A program made the translations under genes and the position numbers. This document shows positions 33,307 to 42,060 of a DNA stretch of 64,000 bases, in pieces. The stretch is taken from the IMG/VR virus record IMGVR_UViG_3300022562_001814, positions 62,001 through 126,000 of that record; one strand, 5' to 3'. Each line of letters starts with the position of its first letter. Within the stretch, counting starts at the first letter, position 1. Under the pieces are notes generated by a model. It did not search any database. It was given only the letters and a program-made list of their open reading frames with translations, and was not told where the DNA came from. Source of the DNA: a virus.

Positions 33307-36117
33307 ATGGCTAATCTTCCTGCCGGCGCATCTACACTACCTGGCGTTACAACTGATATTATTACGCAGACGGCCGGGGTCTCAGTTCCAGGTGGCACAC
33401 GCTTAGCGCTTTTGGTTGGTACTGGTGCAAGAACAGAGGTTGTTGTTGCTTCTGCAGTAGGTAATGGTAATGATGGATTAAATTCTGAATACACATCTAC
33501 TACTGGTAGAGATAGTCGACACTTCGTACTTAAAAATGCCCCTATAGTTTCCAATCGCACACAGCTTTTTAAAAATGGGCTTCCACTTGTTGGTATTGAA
33601 AGCACTCTCCCTGATTCTAATTCTTTTGATAATAGATATGATTATCGAATCGATATTGCAAATGGAAGAATAGAATTACAAACAGCTTATATTATCGATC
33701 AAGGCGGCTCGCTCTATTCTATTGGTTCTACAAATGTTGGGTTAGGTAATTTAGATGGTTATGGTGGTCCCACATTAGATGATGAAAATGCTCCAACAGA
33801 AACATGGACCATTAAATGCATTTCGGTACAACGTAATAGTTTAAATCAACCCGTACAAGATACGGCAAAATTTATTGCTTTTGGTTCTGTTTCAGGGGTT
33901 AAACTAAATTCTTCAGGCAGCCCTATTGTATGGGTAGCTAATGGACAATTAGTAAGTAACGGTATAATTAGTTTCGCTATTAATGAAACTAAATCTATGA
34001 GCACATCAGTTTCACCTTTCAGGGAGGGTGATTATTTCACTTTACAAGTTAAAGGTGGTGCTCTTAGTCGTAATGATTCGTTAACTGCTACATATATATC
34101 TGTAGCTGATATTAATGATCCTGAATTTTTTACTTCGGCAGATGAATTAGTTGCTAAACACGGTTCGCCAAGTACTGAAAATACTCTTTCATTAGGTGCT
34201 CAGTTAGCATTTTCTAATAGTCCACCAGGCGTTTATGCTTTGCAAGCTAAACCGCCACTTCCACGTAGAACTTCAATTAATTTGGTATCAAGTTTTGATG
34301 CAACATCTACGGATGTAGATGATTTCGTGGTTCCGTTACCTTTAGGAGTAATGCCTGATTTAGATACTGATATTCACTTTTTTGTTACTGATCCTACAAC
34401 AAAAGTTGAAACACAACTTCTACCAAATAAATGGGATTTCTATACTTTAGATACTGCAGGAAATCCAACTACAGACGCTTTTGTGTTTGATGATGTAGAC
34501 CCTCCTGGCGGCTACTCATTCTCATATTCTGTTAATCAAAGTGATGCGGTACTTAATTTTGGTAATGACGGTTATTTAAACAGAAGCCTAACTTCATCGG
34601 TTTTAGGCACTTTTAGTGTTGATGGCACCACATTTACTTCATCATATGTTGGTAAGAAATTAAAGATATTTGATTCAGTTAATTTGGCAAATAGTGGTAC
34701 TTGGGACGTTATCGGTGTTACCGATGGTGAATTAAATATTCAAGCTACCGGTACAACTCCATTTGATGCTTTCGTTACTGATGCTGCCAATGTTGATTTC
34801 TATCTTTTAAATCCAGTTACTGGATTAACTGTTGCATTAAGTACGGCAACAGATGGTTATATAGCTCCACTTGCCGGTATTCAAGCCACGTTTGGAAGCT
34901 TAAGTATTGATTTTACAACATTAGCGGCTGGAGAAGGACTACCGTTAACAATAGCTGGATTAAAATTAGTTGTAACAGATTCGACTACGGCTACAAATAT
35001 CGGAACTTTTGATATTATTTCTGATAGCGGTGGAGGAGCCATTGTTATTTCGAAATCATTTGTAAGCGAACATGATCTTGATTACGAAGTATTAGATACT
35101 TCAAGTACTAGCAGTTATATCGTATTAAATCATAATATTGTGCCAGATGGTAATTCATTACGCATAACATTAATTGATGAGCGTGATGCTGACTTCTATG
35201 ATGCTGGTTGGATAGCAGCTCTTGAAAAATTGGAAACAATTGAAGTTGATATATTGGTTCCGCTACCAACACAAACGCCTTCAATTATTTTCCAAAATTT
35301 CTTAAATCATTGTATTACAATGAGCAATTTAAGAAATAAGAGAGAGCGTGTACTATTTACCGGAGCAATTCAAGGATTAGCGCCTGAAAATCTAACAGGA
35401 GCCGAGCCTGCTGCCGTAGAAGATATTGGTATTCTTGAAGGTATTCAAGGTGATAATATCAGTGAAATTTTGGCTGGTAATACCGAAGATTTAACCAACT
35501 ATTCGGTTGCTGATGGATTCGGGCATACGTTTAGAGCAATGTATTTTTGGCCTGATGAAATTGTTGCTGTGGTTGGTGGAGAAAACACAATTATTGATGG
35601 TTTCTATATTGCTGCTGCAGCCGCAGGGCTTGTATCTGGTACAGCCAATATTGCAATGCCACTAACTCAAAAAGTAATTAGTGGATTTAATATTCTTCGT
35701 GATAAAACACTTTCGGTTACAACTATGGAACAATTGGCTGCTGCAGGTGTAACTGTACTACAACCGGTTGCTGGTGGTGGAAGAGTTATCTGGGGCAAGA
35801 CAACAACGCAAAGCGGTTTCCCAGAAGAAGAAGAAATGTCGATCGTCTTTATTAGAGATCGTATTGCTAAGTCTTTACGTACTGGCTTTGCAGGATTTAT
35901 TGGAATTCCTGAAGATCCAGATGTTATTCCAATGTTAACAACTAGGGCGGTTGGATTATTAAATGCATTTATTGCTCAAAATATAATCACAGACTTTGCT
36001 AGCTTGGTAGTTAGACGTGACTCTGTAGATCCAAGACAATGGAATATTAGTGTGAAAGTGCAGCCTAACTATCCTGTCAATTTCATTTTCATAAGAGTTG
36101 GAATCGGCACGATATAA
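33307..36117 (+). CDS. Contractile tail sheath protein
   Basis: A 936-residue protein with AAGGA before the ATG. The N-terminus (LPGVTTDIITQTAGVSVPGG) and C-terminus are typical of the Phage_tail_sheath family; the C-terminus has FIRDRIAKSLRTGFAGFIG, LNAFIAQNIITDFASLVVRRD and the closing YPVNFIFIRVGIGTI. It contracts around the tube to drive injection. It is longer than the T4 sheath (659 residues). The extra length lies in the middle (about 130-620), made of beta-rich domains that contain three DGY and would decorate the outside of the tail. It is followed by endonuclease genes before the tube gene. Confidence 0.9.
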   Translation: MANLPAGASTLPGVTTDIITQTAGVSVPGGTRLALLVGTGARTEVVVASAVGNGNDGLNSEYTSTTGRDSRHFVLKNAPIVSNRTQLFKNGLPLVGIESTLPDSNSFDNRYDYRIDIANGRIELQTAYIIDQGGSLYSIGSTNVGLGNLDGYGGPTLDDENAPTETWTIKCISVQRNSLNQPVQDTAKFIAFGSVSGVKLNSSGSPIVWVANGQLVSNGIISFAINETKSMSTSVSPFREGDYFTLQVKGGALSRNDSLTATYISVADINDPEFFTSADELVAKHGSPSTENTLSLGAQLAFSNSPPGVYALQAKPPLPRRTSINLVSSFDATSTDVDDFVVPLPLGVMPDLDTDIHFFVTDPTTKVETQLLPNKWDFYTLDTAGNPTTDAFVFDDVDPPGGYSFSYSVNQSDAVLNFGNDGYLNRSLTSSVLGTFSVDGTTFTSSYVGKKLKIFDSVNLANSGTWDVIGVTDGELNIQATGTTPFDAFVTDAANVDFYLLNPVTGLTVALSTATDGYIAPLAGIQATFGSLSIDFTTLAAGEGLPLTIAGLKLVVTDSTTATNIGTFDIISDSGGGAIVISKSFVSEHDLDYEVLDTSSTSSYIVLNHNIVPDGNSLRITLIDERDADFYDAGWIAALEKLETIEVDILVPLPTQTPSIIFQNFLNHCITMSNLRNKRERVLFTGAIQGLAPENLTGAEPAAVEDIGILEGIQGDNISEILAGNTEDLTNYSVADGFGHTFRAMYFWPDEIVAVVGGENTIIDGFYIAAAAAGLVSGTANIAMPLTQKVISGFNILRDKTLSVTTMEQLAAAGVTVLQPVAGGGRVIWGKTTTQSGFPEEEEMSIVFIRDRIAKSLRTGFAGFIGIPEDPDVIPMLTTRAVGLLNAFIAQNIITDFASLVVRRDSVDPRQWNISVKVQPNYPVNFIFIRVGIGTI

Positions 36118-36125
36118 ATAGATTT

Positions 36126-36453
36126 ATGAAATTTGAAGGTAATTTTCTAAATCAAGTCAAATTGCTATTTGATCAACATATCGGTTCCAGAGAAATTGCT
36201 CAAAAACTTGGCTGCACTCGTTGGAAAGTACAGCAAGCTTATAAAGAACTTGGAATCAATAACATTGGTAGACATAAAAAACGTACCGCTCGTCTTTATT
36301 CTTTATGTCGAGCGGTGCTGTAAAATTTGTAATATAATAAAATCAATAGATCAATTTAGACAAAGAGAAAAAAAGAATCGTATTTTCCAGCTCTATTTTA
36401 CTTTTATAAAAGATGAAAATTTACGATTTATAAATTTAAGTATAATATTTTAG
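36126..36453 (+). pseudogene. Decayed HNH homing endonuclease remnant
   Basis: From ATG 36126 the frame encodes an N-terminal helix-turn-helix region (NQVKLLFDQHIGSREIAQKL) resembling residues 55-100 of the intact enzyme that follows at 36480. That frame stops at 36321-36323. The continuation, with RCCKICNIIKSIDQFR (a zinc-finger-like start), is in the +1 frame and stops at TAG 36451-36453. A frameshift near 36290-36310 therefore broke the gene, and the HNH domain is absent. It lies 8 bases after the sheath gene. Confidence 0.65.
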
Positions 36454-36479
36454 ACGTGTCAAAAAACGAGATATAATAA

Positions 36480-37409
36480 ATGAAAGTTTGTTCTAAATGT
36501 AAGTTATCTAAACCATTAGATTCCTTTTCAGTTAAAAATAAGACTAATGTAATTAAATATAATTCTTGGTGTAAATCTTGTTTCAACATATATCAAAAAA
36601 ATAAGCGAAGTAATAAATGTAAAATTACAATATATAATGATGAATTTCTTAATAAAGTATTAGTGTTATTTAATCAAGGGTTGGGAAAAGTAAAAATAAG
36701 TAGAATATTAAACGTGCATCCTTGTAAAATTAATAGGGCTTATATTAAATTAGGGATCAAAAACAGTTATCTAACAAAAAATAAAAATAACACTAGAAAA
36801 ACGCACCTAATAACAGAAAAATATTGCAAATTATGTGAGAAAACTATTCCTATTGAAAATTTTTTCTTCTACATTGATAAATGTGGCAGAAAGAGAATTA
36901 AATTCATATGTAAATTTCATCAAAAAATTAAAGATAAAATAAGATTAAAATTAAGATATGAAAAATTAAAAAATACTTTAAAATTTAAAAAATCTCGTAA
37001 CCAATATATTAAAAATAAATATAAAACTGATATTAATTTTAGATTAAAATCAAATATATCAAAATTATTAAATAAATATTTAAAACGTAATTGTAAAAAG
37101 AAGGCTGGAAATACTTGTCAAAACCTTTTAGGATATTCTATCGCACAATTAAAAAATCATTTAGAAAATTTATTTGAGTCCTGGATGAATTGGAGTAATT
37201 GGGGTAAATATAATGCTAAAATTTGGGATGATAACGATCCTTCTACTTGGACCTGGCAGATTGATCACATTGTTCCCCAATCAGATTTGCCATCATTAAT
37301 TATTGGTGATGATAATTTTAAAAAATGTTGGGCATTAGAAAATTTAAGACCATATTCCGCTAAACTAAATTTTTTAGACGGCGTTTATAGGATAAGGCAT
37401 AAAAAGTAA
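36480..37409 (+). CDS. HNH homing endonuclease
   Basis: A 309-residue protein. The N-terminus is a zinc-finger-like CSKCKLSKPLDSF with WCKSCF; a helix-turn-helix stretch follows at 55-100 (FLNKVLVLFNQGLGKVKIS). A second CKLCEKTIPIENF follows, then a lysine-rich linker and the C-terminal HNH domain with WQIDHIVPQSDLP, DDNFKKCWALENLRP and SAKLNF. The HNH domain closely resembles that of the enzyme at 42951-43670. It sits between the sheath and tube genes and is less GC-rich than both. It is expected to cut phage DNA lacking the insertion. Confidence 0.85.
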   Translation: MKVCSKCKLSKPLDSFSVKNKTNVIKYNSWCKSCFNIYQKNKRSNKCKITIYNDEFLNKVLVLFNQGLGKVKISRILNVHPCKINRAYIKLGIKNSYLTKNKNNTRKTHLITEKYCKLCEKTIPIENFFFYIDKCGRKRIKFICKFHQKIKDKIRLKLRYEKLKNTLKFKKSRNQYIKNKYKTDINFRLKSNISKLLNKYLKRNCKKKAGNTCQNLLGYSIAQLKNHLENLFESWMNWSNWGKYNAKIWDDNDPSTWTWQIDHIVPQSDLPSLIIGDDNFKKCWALENLRPYSAKLNFLDGVYRIRHKK

Positions 37410-37456
37410 TATTAAGATATACATATGTAAGTTTTTTATGCATTTAAAGGATATAT

Positions 37457-38107
37457 ATGCCTCTTCTGACGCCCCAAACCAAAAGTATCATCGAGAACCC
37501 AAATGGTAGCAATAGAACCGGTACGGCTCTTTCTACTCATATTGTAATTCGTGTTGGTCCCAACCCAGTTGGCGCTGTTCAAAGTATAGAAATTAGAGAA
37601 GAAAGAACTGTAACCCCTGTTGATGAAGTTGGTACAGATGGTCATATTGATAGTGCTCCAACCCGGTCTACAAATATTTCTGGAAATTGTCGTAGAATTC
37701 GTTATGATCGTATTCGTGTTGCCGAAGCATTTAGTCGTGGCTTCTTACATGCAAAATCACAACGTATTCCATTTAATATAGATATTTATGACAAATGGAA
37801 TGGTGACGGCGCAGATAGTATGATTGTTACCACAATTAAAAATGTATGGATAACTGGAATTGATTATTCATATACTGCTGATAACTGGATTATTACAGAT
37901 AATATGTCATGGATGGCAGAAGATATTGGCAGTACTATTCAAGGCGGACCGGCTACGGCAGGTCTTGGTGGTCCACGCGCTCTAACGTTACAAACTGATG
38001 TCGAAGGAATTGAACAACGTGCTGATCGTGGTATGTTACGCGGCGCCCTTGACTCTTCATTCAGCCCAAGTACCGGACTTATAAATAGTATCTTTGGGGG
38101 CTTTTAA
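37457..38107 (+). CDS. Tail tube protein
   Basis: A 216-residue protein with AAAGGA before the ATG. The size and pattern fit the T4 gp19-like tube family, which stacks as hexamers under the sheath: STHIVIRVGPNPVGAVQSIE near the start, ISGNCRRIRYDRIRVAEAF, then IYDKWNGDG and IKNVWITGIDYSYTADNWI. It lies after the sheath as expected, separated by homing endonuclease genes. The codon choice is rich in CGT, as in the capsid gene. Confidence 0.85.
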   Translation: MPLLTPQTKSIIENPNGSNRTGTALSTHIVIRVGPNPVGAVQSIEIREERTVTPVDEVGTDGHIDSAPTRSTNISGNCRRIRYDRIRVAEAFSRGFLHAKSQRIPFNIDIYDKWNGDGADSMIVTTIKNVWITGIDYSYTADNWIITDNMSWMAEDIGSTIQGGPATAGLGGPRALTLQTDVEGIEQRADRGMLRGALDSSFSPSTGLINSIFGGF

Positions 38108-38138
38108 ACAGAAAACACACATATTTATGTATTAAAAT

Positions 38139-38888
38139 ATGCATTATCTGTATAAGATCACAAATTTAGTCAATAATAAAATTTATATTGGACAAACTGT
38201 ACAGCCAAATAAGCGTTGGTGGCAGCATCGATTTGAAGCTGCCAATCCAACTAAAGTAATACATTATGCCATTAATAAATACGGTGCTCATAATTTTGTT
38301 TTTGAAGTTATAGCTATGTCAAAAACAAAAAATGACGCCAATATTATTGAGATAGAGTTGATACGACAATATCAATCACATGTTTCCACTGGGTTAGGAT
38401 ATAATAATGCCATTGGTGGTAATAGTAATTCTGGATATCATCACTCCGAAGAAACTAGAAGAAAAATATCCAAAGCTAATAAAGGACAAAAACAAACACC
38501 AGAACAAAAAAAATTATTATTTGAAGGGTTAGCGAAGTGGGTAGAAGAAAATGGACCGCCACATAAAGGCAAAAAACATACCAAAGAAAGTAAACAAAAA
38601 ATGTCAGAAAGCCATAAAGGTTATTCTGCCTGGAATAAAGGTTTGATTGATTGTTTTTCAGAAGAAACGCGTCAAAAAATGGCTAATGCCAAAAGAGGTA
38701 AAAAAGCCTCCGAAGAGACTAAAAGAAAAATGTCAATATCTCGCACCAAAAACCGAAAATGTAGTATTGAAGATTGTGATAACCCGCATGACGCAAAAGG
38801 ATATTGTTCCAAACATTATTATCAATATATAGATAGAGAACAAGTAAAAAAAAGAAAAAAGCGTTACTACGAACGTCATAAACGTTAA
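38139..38888 (+). CDS. GIY-YIG homing endonuclease with C-terminal zinc finger
   Basis: A 249-residue protein. HYLYKITN and KIYIGQT form the GIY-YIG pair in residues 1-25; the domain runs to about 95. NUMOD3 repeats follow (HSEETRRKISKANKG, HTKESKQKMSESHKG, FSEETRQKMANAKRG, SEETKRKMS). A small zinc finger lies near the end (CSIEDCDNPHDAKGYCSKHY). It separates the tube gene from the tail-chaperone gene. The catalytic signature residues appear intact. Confidence 0.9.
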   Translation: MHYLYKITNLVNNKIYIGQTVQPNKRWWQHRFEAANPTKVIHYAINKYGAHNFVFEVIAMSKTKNDANIIEIELIRQYQSHVSTGLGYNNAIGGNSNSGYHHSEETRRKISKANKGQKQTPEQKKLLFEGLAKWVEENGPPHKGKKHTKESKQKMSESHKGYSAWNKGLIDCFSEETRQKMANAKRGKKASEETKRKMSISRTKNRKCSIEDCDNPHDAKGYCSKHYYQYIDREQVKKRKKRYYERHKR

Positions 38889-38899
38889 TATTATAATTA

Positions 38900-38942
38900 A
38901 TAACCTCACATCATTTGATATATATGTTAAATGATTGTGAGG
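38900..38942 (+). promoter_or_regulatory. Hairpin covering the chaperone ribosome binding site
   Basis: AACCTCACATCATTT (38900-38914) pairs with AAATGATTGTGAGGTT (38927-38942), leaving one bulged base. The 3' arm contains TGAGGT (38937-38942), the only plausible SD for the ATG at 38950. The hairpin would therefore hide the start site in some transcripts. It could also be the terminator of the upstream endonuclease gene. Confidence 0.6.
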
Positions 38943-38949
38943 TTTATTA

Positions 38950-39558
38950 ATGTCTTCATCATTTTATAAAAAAACAGCAGAACCACAAACTAAATTACGA
39001 GAATTTAATGTGGGAGATCCGGATGAAATGCCATCTATACCTGTAACTCAACCAACTTATTTACAAAATTCACAGGGATATGAATTATCTCCTGCCGAAA
39101 GAGATGAATTACAAAAATTAAGACAAGAAACAATAGCTAATAAAAATAAAGTAGGTGGTCATGCCAAACAAAGAATTGAATTATTAGCCAATATTGGTAG
39201 ATTATTCAAAGACGTTGAAATTGATGGTATTGTTTTCTCATTACGTACTTTAAAAGCTAAAGAGTCAAGAGAAGCAATGCTTTCTATATTTAAATGTACA
39301 AATGATGCTGATGCAGCTTTTGAAATTAGACGTCAAACTCTAGCTCGAGCCATTTTTAAAATAGATGGACAAGACATTGAGTCTACATTAGGTGGGGCGG
39401 ATTTTGATCTTAAATTGGGTTTGGTCGATGATATGGAAGAAACAATTATAACCAAATTATATAATGAATTCAATGAATTGAGGCACGAAGTTGGCGTTAA
39501 ATACGGTATTGAAAGCGAAACTCAAGCAAAGGAGGTTGCTGAAGATCTAAAAAAATAG
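38950..39558 (+). CDS. Tail assembly chaperone, G-type product
   Basis: A 202-residue product ending at TAG 39556-39558, lying just before the tape measure. The sequence has a disordered start, helical GHAKQRIELLANIGRLFKDVEI and a compact region (IFKIDGQDIESTLGGADFDL). In many long-tailed phages this position encodes the G protein, which binds the tape measure and, with a -1 frameshifted G-T product, helps polymerise the tube. The 3' end has AAAGGAGG (39528-39535) and A-AAA-AAA (39549-39555) exactly in frame, just before the stop. Confidence 0.8.
   Translation: MSSSFYKKTAEPQTKLREFNVGDPDEMPSIPVTQPTYLQNSQGYELSPAERDELQKLRQETIANKNKVGGHAKQRIELLANIGRLFKDVEIDGIVFSLRTLKAKESREAMLSIFKCTNDADAAFEIRRQTLARAIFKIDGQDIESTLGGADFDLKLGLVDDMEETIITKLYNEFNELRHEVGVKYGIESETQAKEVAEDLKK
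39528..39558 (+). promoter_or_regulatory. Programmed -1 frameshift site
   Basis: Seven A's at 39549-39555 fall in the zero frame as A-AAA-AAA, followed by the stop TAG. An SD-like AAAGGAGG ends 13 bases upstream of the slippery run, as in bacterial dnaX-type sites. After a -1 slip, reading continues from ATA at 39555 in the frame that stays open to 39893. Confidence 0.85.
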
Positions 39559-39893
39559 TTAAGGAGCCGGATCATAGGTTTTTATGGTATCTATGTAAGA
39601 CTTTTAAGAAATTTCCAGATGATCCTGAATTAGAGGACATGGATCCGGTTACCAAAATGTATATGTTCCATCATTGGTTAGAAGATACTAACGAGCAAGT
39701 TGAATTAGCCAAATATCATGGCTATTTAATAGGTTCGTTTACTAATCCAGAAGCAGTTAAACAAATGATTGGTGGAAATACTATTTCTGCCTCTGAAGAA
39801 GATTTTGAAGAAACTTCTAAATGGATTACAGAAGATATTAAGCAAGAAAGCCACCCCCCCAAACGACGTCGACGTAAACGAAAAATTATTTAA
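39555..39893 (+). CDS. Tail chaperone T-part, reached by -1 frameshift
   Basis: An open frame of 112 residues in the -1 frame of the gene before it, giving a predicted fused product of about 314 residues. It begins IVKEPDHRFLWYLCKTF, has an acidic helical part (HHWLEDTNEQVELAKYHGY) and ends with a very basic KRRRRKRKII. An internal ATG at 39639 exists but has no good SD, while the 28 codons before it are also coding in character. This argues for translation by frameshifting. Its stop is followed after 7 bases by the tape-measure ATG. Confidence 0.8.
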   Translation: MVKEPDHRFLWYLCKTFKKFPDDPELEDMDPVTKMYMFHHWLEDTNEQVELAKYHGYLIGSFTNPEAVKQMIGGNTISASEEDFEETSKWITEDIKQESHPPKRRRRKRKII

Positions 39894-39900
39894 GGTTTAA

Positions 39901-42051
39901 ATGGGCGATCTTACTATTGAACAACTTAAACAGTTAGAAATACAATTAAAAGAAAATGCAAAACAGACAGAAATAAATACTTCTAAAATTAGAAGTTTTT
40001 TTGATTCGGCCAGTGAGGCGATAAAACAATATGGAGTAAAGTTTAAAGAAGCTGAAAAAAATATGAGCAGTTGGTCACTTAGTTCTAATAAAGATTTCGA
40101 TAAATTTGCTAATGGGCTTAATAAAACCATGACGTTAATGAGTAATTTTAAACCATTTGAAAATTTAAAATTAGAAGGTAGTTCCGCTATTAATACTATG
40201 AGTAATAAATTTGATGCTCTAGCAACTAAAATGGGCGGTATAACAAATGTTGCCACCGCATTAGGTGGAAAATACGCCCAAGCTTTATCAATGGGTGGTG
40301 AAAAAGCGGTAAAACAATTATTAGATCAGTCTAGTCAGGCAGAAATATTAGAACATAATTTGTTGGGTGTGATAAAAATGAGCGGAGAACTTGGAAAATA
40401 CCAAAAACAAATGGGTGATAACTACGAAAATTTAAATAAATTAACCGCAGATTTTGGTGCTGCTATGAATAATTCGGCAAAAGCTACCGGGTATAGTGTT
40501 GAACAAGTTACTCAATGGGCTATGTCTGCTAAACATATTCGTGGTTTTCTCGATCATACGGTTGAGGGATTAGGTAAATTCGGTGAAGGAATGTCAGCAA
40601 TGACGGCGGCTATTCAGTTATCTCGTAGTTCATCACAAGATATGAGTATTGTTTTAGGTACTCTAGTAAAAGCTTATGAAGATTTAGGTAATGCACAGGG
40701 ACCAGTAACGGATGGAGTTGAAAAAGGTCTGCACATGTTCAGTTTAATGCAAGAAGCTACTGATAAATTGGGTATTAGATTTGAAGATACTCAAGGATAT
40801 TTAACTCATGTTGCTGATGCTTTTAAATTTATTGGTGATAATACCCAGGGCGCCACTAATATATTAGCCAGATTTAGTGGGGCTTTGCAAAATACTGGAT
40901 TAACTGCCAAAGCCTCTGTAGATATTATACAAGGAATGGTTGATTCTGTTAATAGTTTGAGTATTGGTACTAAAGCGCTAATATCTCAACGCACAGGTGG
41001 TCCGGGTGGATTACAAGGCGCATTCCAAATAGAAAATTTATTAAGACAGGGTAAGGTAGATGAAGTTGCCAAAAAAATGGAGCAAACACTTCGCCAACAA
41101 TTTGGTGGTAAAATTTATAGCTTAGAAGAAGCTGCAAGAAGCCCTCAAGCTGCTTCTCAATTTATGCGCCAACGTGAATTATTAAAAAGTGGAGCCTTTG
41201 GCGGATTAGCTAAAACCGATGAAACTGCTAATAGATTATTAGAAGCTTTGTCTAAAGGTCCAACAGAAACCGCCAATGCATTAAAAAGTGCTGATGAAGC
41301 ATTAAAAGACAATGTTGCTGAAGGAACAAAATTAACTGAAAGGACTAATACAATATTAGATGATATGAATACTTCTATAGCTAGAGGCGTTATTATTCAA
41401 GAGCAGCAATTATTATTAGAAGCAAGATCAATTATCGGAACGGGAAAAAATGAAAAAGGTGAAGAATCTGCCTATGCTCAAGAATTAATAAAATCTTTGG
41501 AAGATACTGTTGCCAGAGACGTTGATCGTATGCGGCATAATAAACAGGGCGGTCCTCCAGAATTCAAGCAACTTTTGGCTACTGAAAATAGGGCGGCGGC
41601 CGGCGGATTTGGTAGATCTGTTGGGGCAGCTCCAGAAATATTTAATCGTTCGGCTAATTTAGTAAAAGATTATTTGCTTGGGGCAAGTGAATTGGTTGGT
41701 GGTAGTTATGGCAAAAATGTATCCGCAGAGGAAGCAACAAGGCAAAAAACATTAAATAATATTAAATTAGAGCAAGAACGTTCTCAAAGAGCCGCCGAAA
41801 GAGGTGCAAGAGAGATGGCTGCAAGAGCTATGAGACAACGACCAGCTAATTTAGCTGCTCATCTACCTAATTTAGAAACAACAAAACACGAAGTTGAAGT
41901 AAAACCAATTAAAGTTGATGTAACTGTTAATAATAATAATCCAACAGCAGATGTTCAAGTAAAGGTACGAGAAACAGAATCTGTAAATAAAACAACTAGC
42001 CGTACAGTTAATACAGGTGGGGTTAATACACGTATTAACCCAGGATACTAA
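39901..42051 (+). CDS. Tape measure protein
   Basis: A 716-residue protein with AAGGT before the ATG. It is mainly helical, with a long first part of Lys/Glu/Gln-rich coiled coil, a central Gly/Ala-rich region (LGGKYAQALSMGGEKAVKQL) and a conserved-looking segment at about 280-370 (FKFIGDNTQGATNILARFSG). The tail is Gln/Arg-rich and ends in a Val/Thr-rich part. It sets tail length; at the usual ~1.5 angstrom per residue the tail would be on the order of 100 nm. It directly follows the frameshifting chaperone. Confidence 0.82.
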   Translation: MGDLTIEQLKQLEIQLKENAKQTEINTSKIRSFFDSASEAIKQYGVKFKEAEKNMSSWSLSSNKDFDKFANGLNKTMTLMSNFKPFENLKLEGSSAINTMSNKFDALATKMGGITNVATALGGKYAQALSMGGEKAVKQLLDQSSQAEILEHNLLGVIKMSGELGKYQKQMGDNYENLNKLTADFGAAMNNSAKATGYSVEQVTQWAMSAKHIRGFLDHTVEGLGKFGEGMSAMTAAIQLSRSSSQDMSIVLGTLVKAYEDLGNAQGPVTDGVEKGLHMFSLMQEATDKLGIRFEDTQGYLTHVADAFKFIGDNTQGATNILARFSGALQNTGLTAKASVDIIQGMVDSVNSLSIGTKALISQRTGGPGGLQGAFQIENLLRQGKVDEVAKKMEQTLRQQFGGKIYSLEEAARSPQAASQFMRQRELLKSGAFGGLAKTDETANRLLEALSKGPTETANALKSADEALKDNVAEGTKLTERTNTILDDMNTSIARGVIIQEQQLLLEARSIIGTGKNEKGEESAYAQELIKSLEDTVARDVDRMRHNKQGGPPEFKQLLATENRAAAGGFGRSVGAAPEIFNRSANLVKDYLLGASELVGGSYGKNVSAEEATRQKTLNNIKLEQERSQRAAERGAREMAARAMRQRPANLAAHLPNLETTKHEVEVKPIKVDVTVNNNNPTADVQVKVRETESVNKTTSRTVNTGGVNTRINPGY

Positions 42052-42060
42052 GGATAATAA

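Noticed and set aside
304-36120. T4-like late promoters (TATAAATA at 304, 5776 and 36113)
   Set aside because: Such octamers are expected by chance in this base composition. The 5776 copy abuts an ATG, and no consistent spacing to genes is seen.
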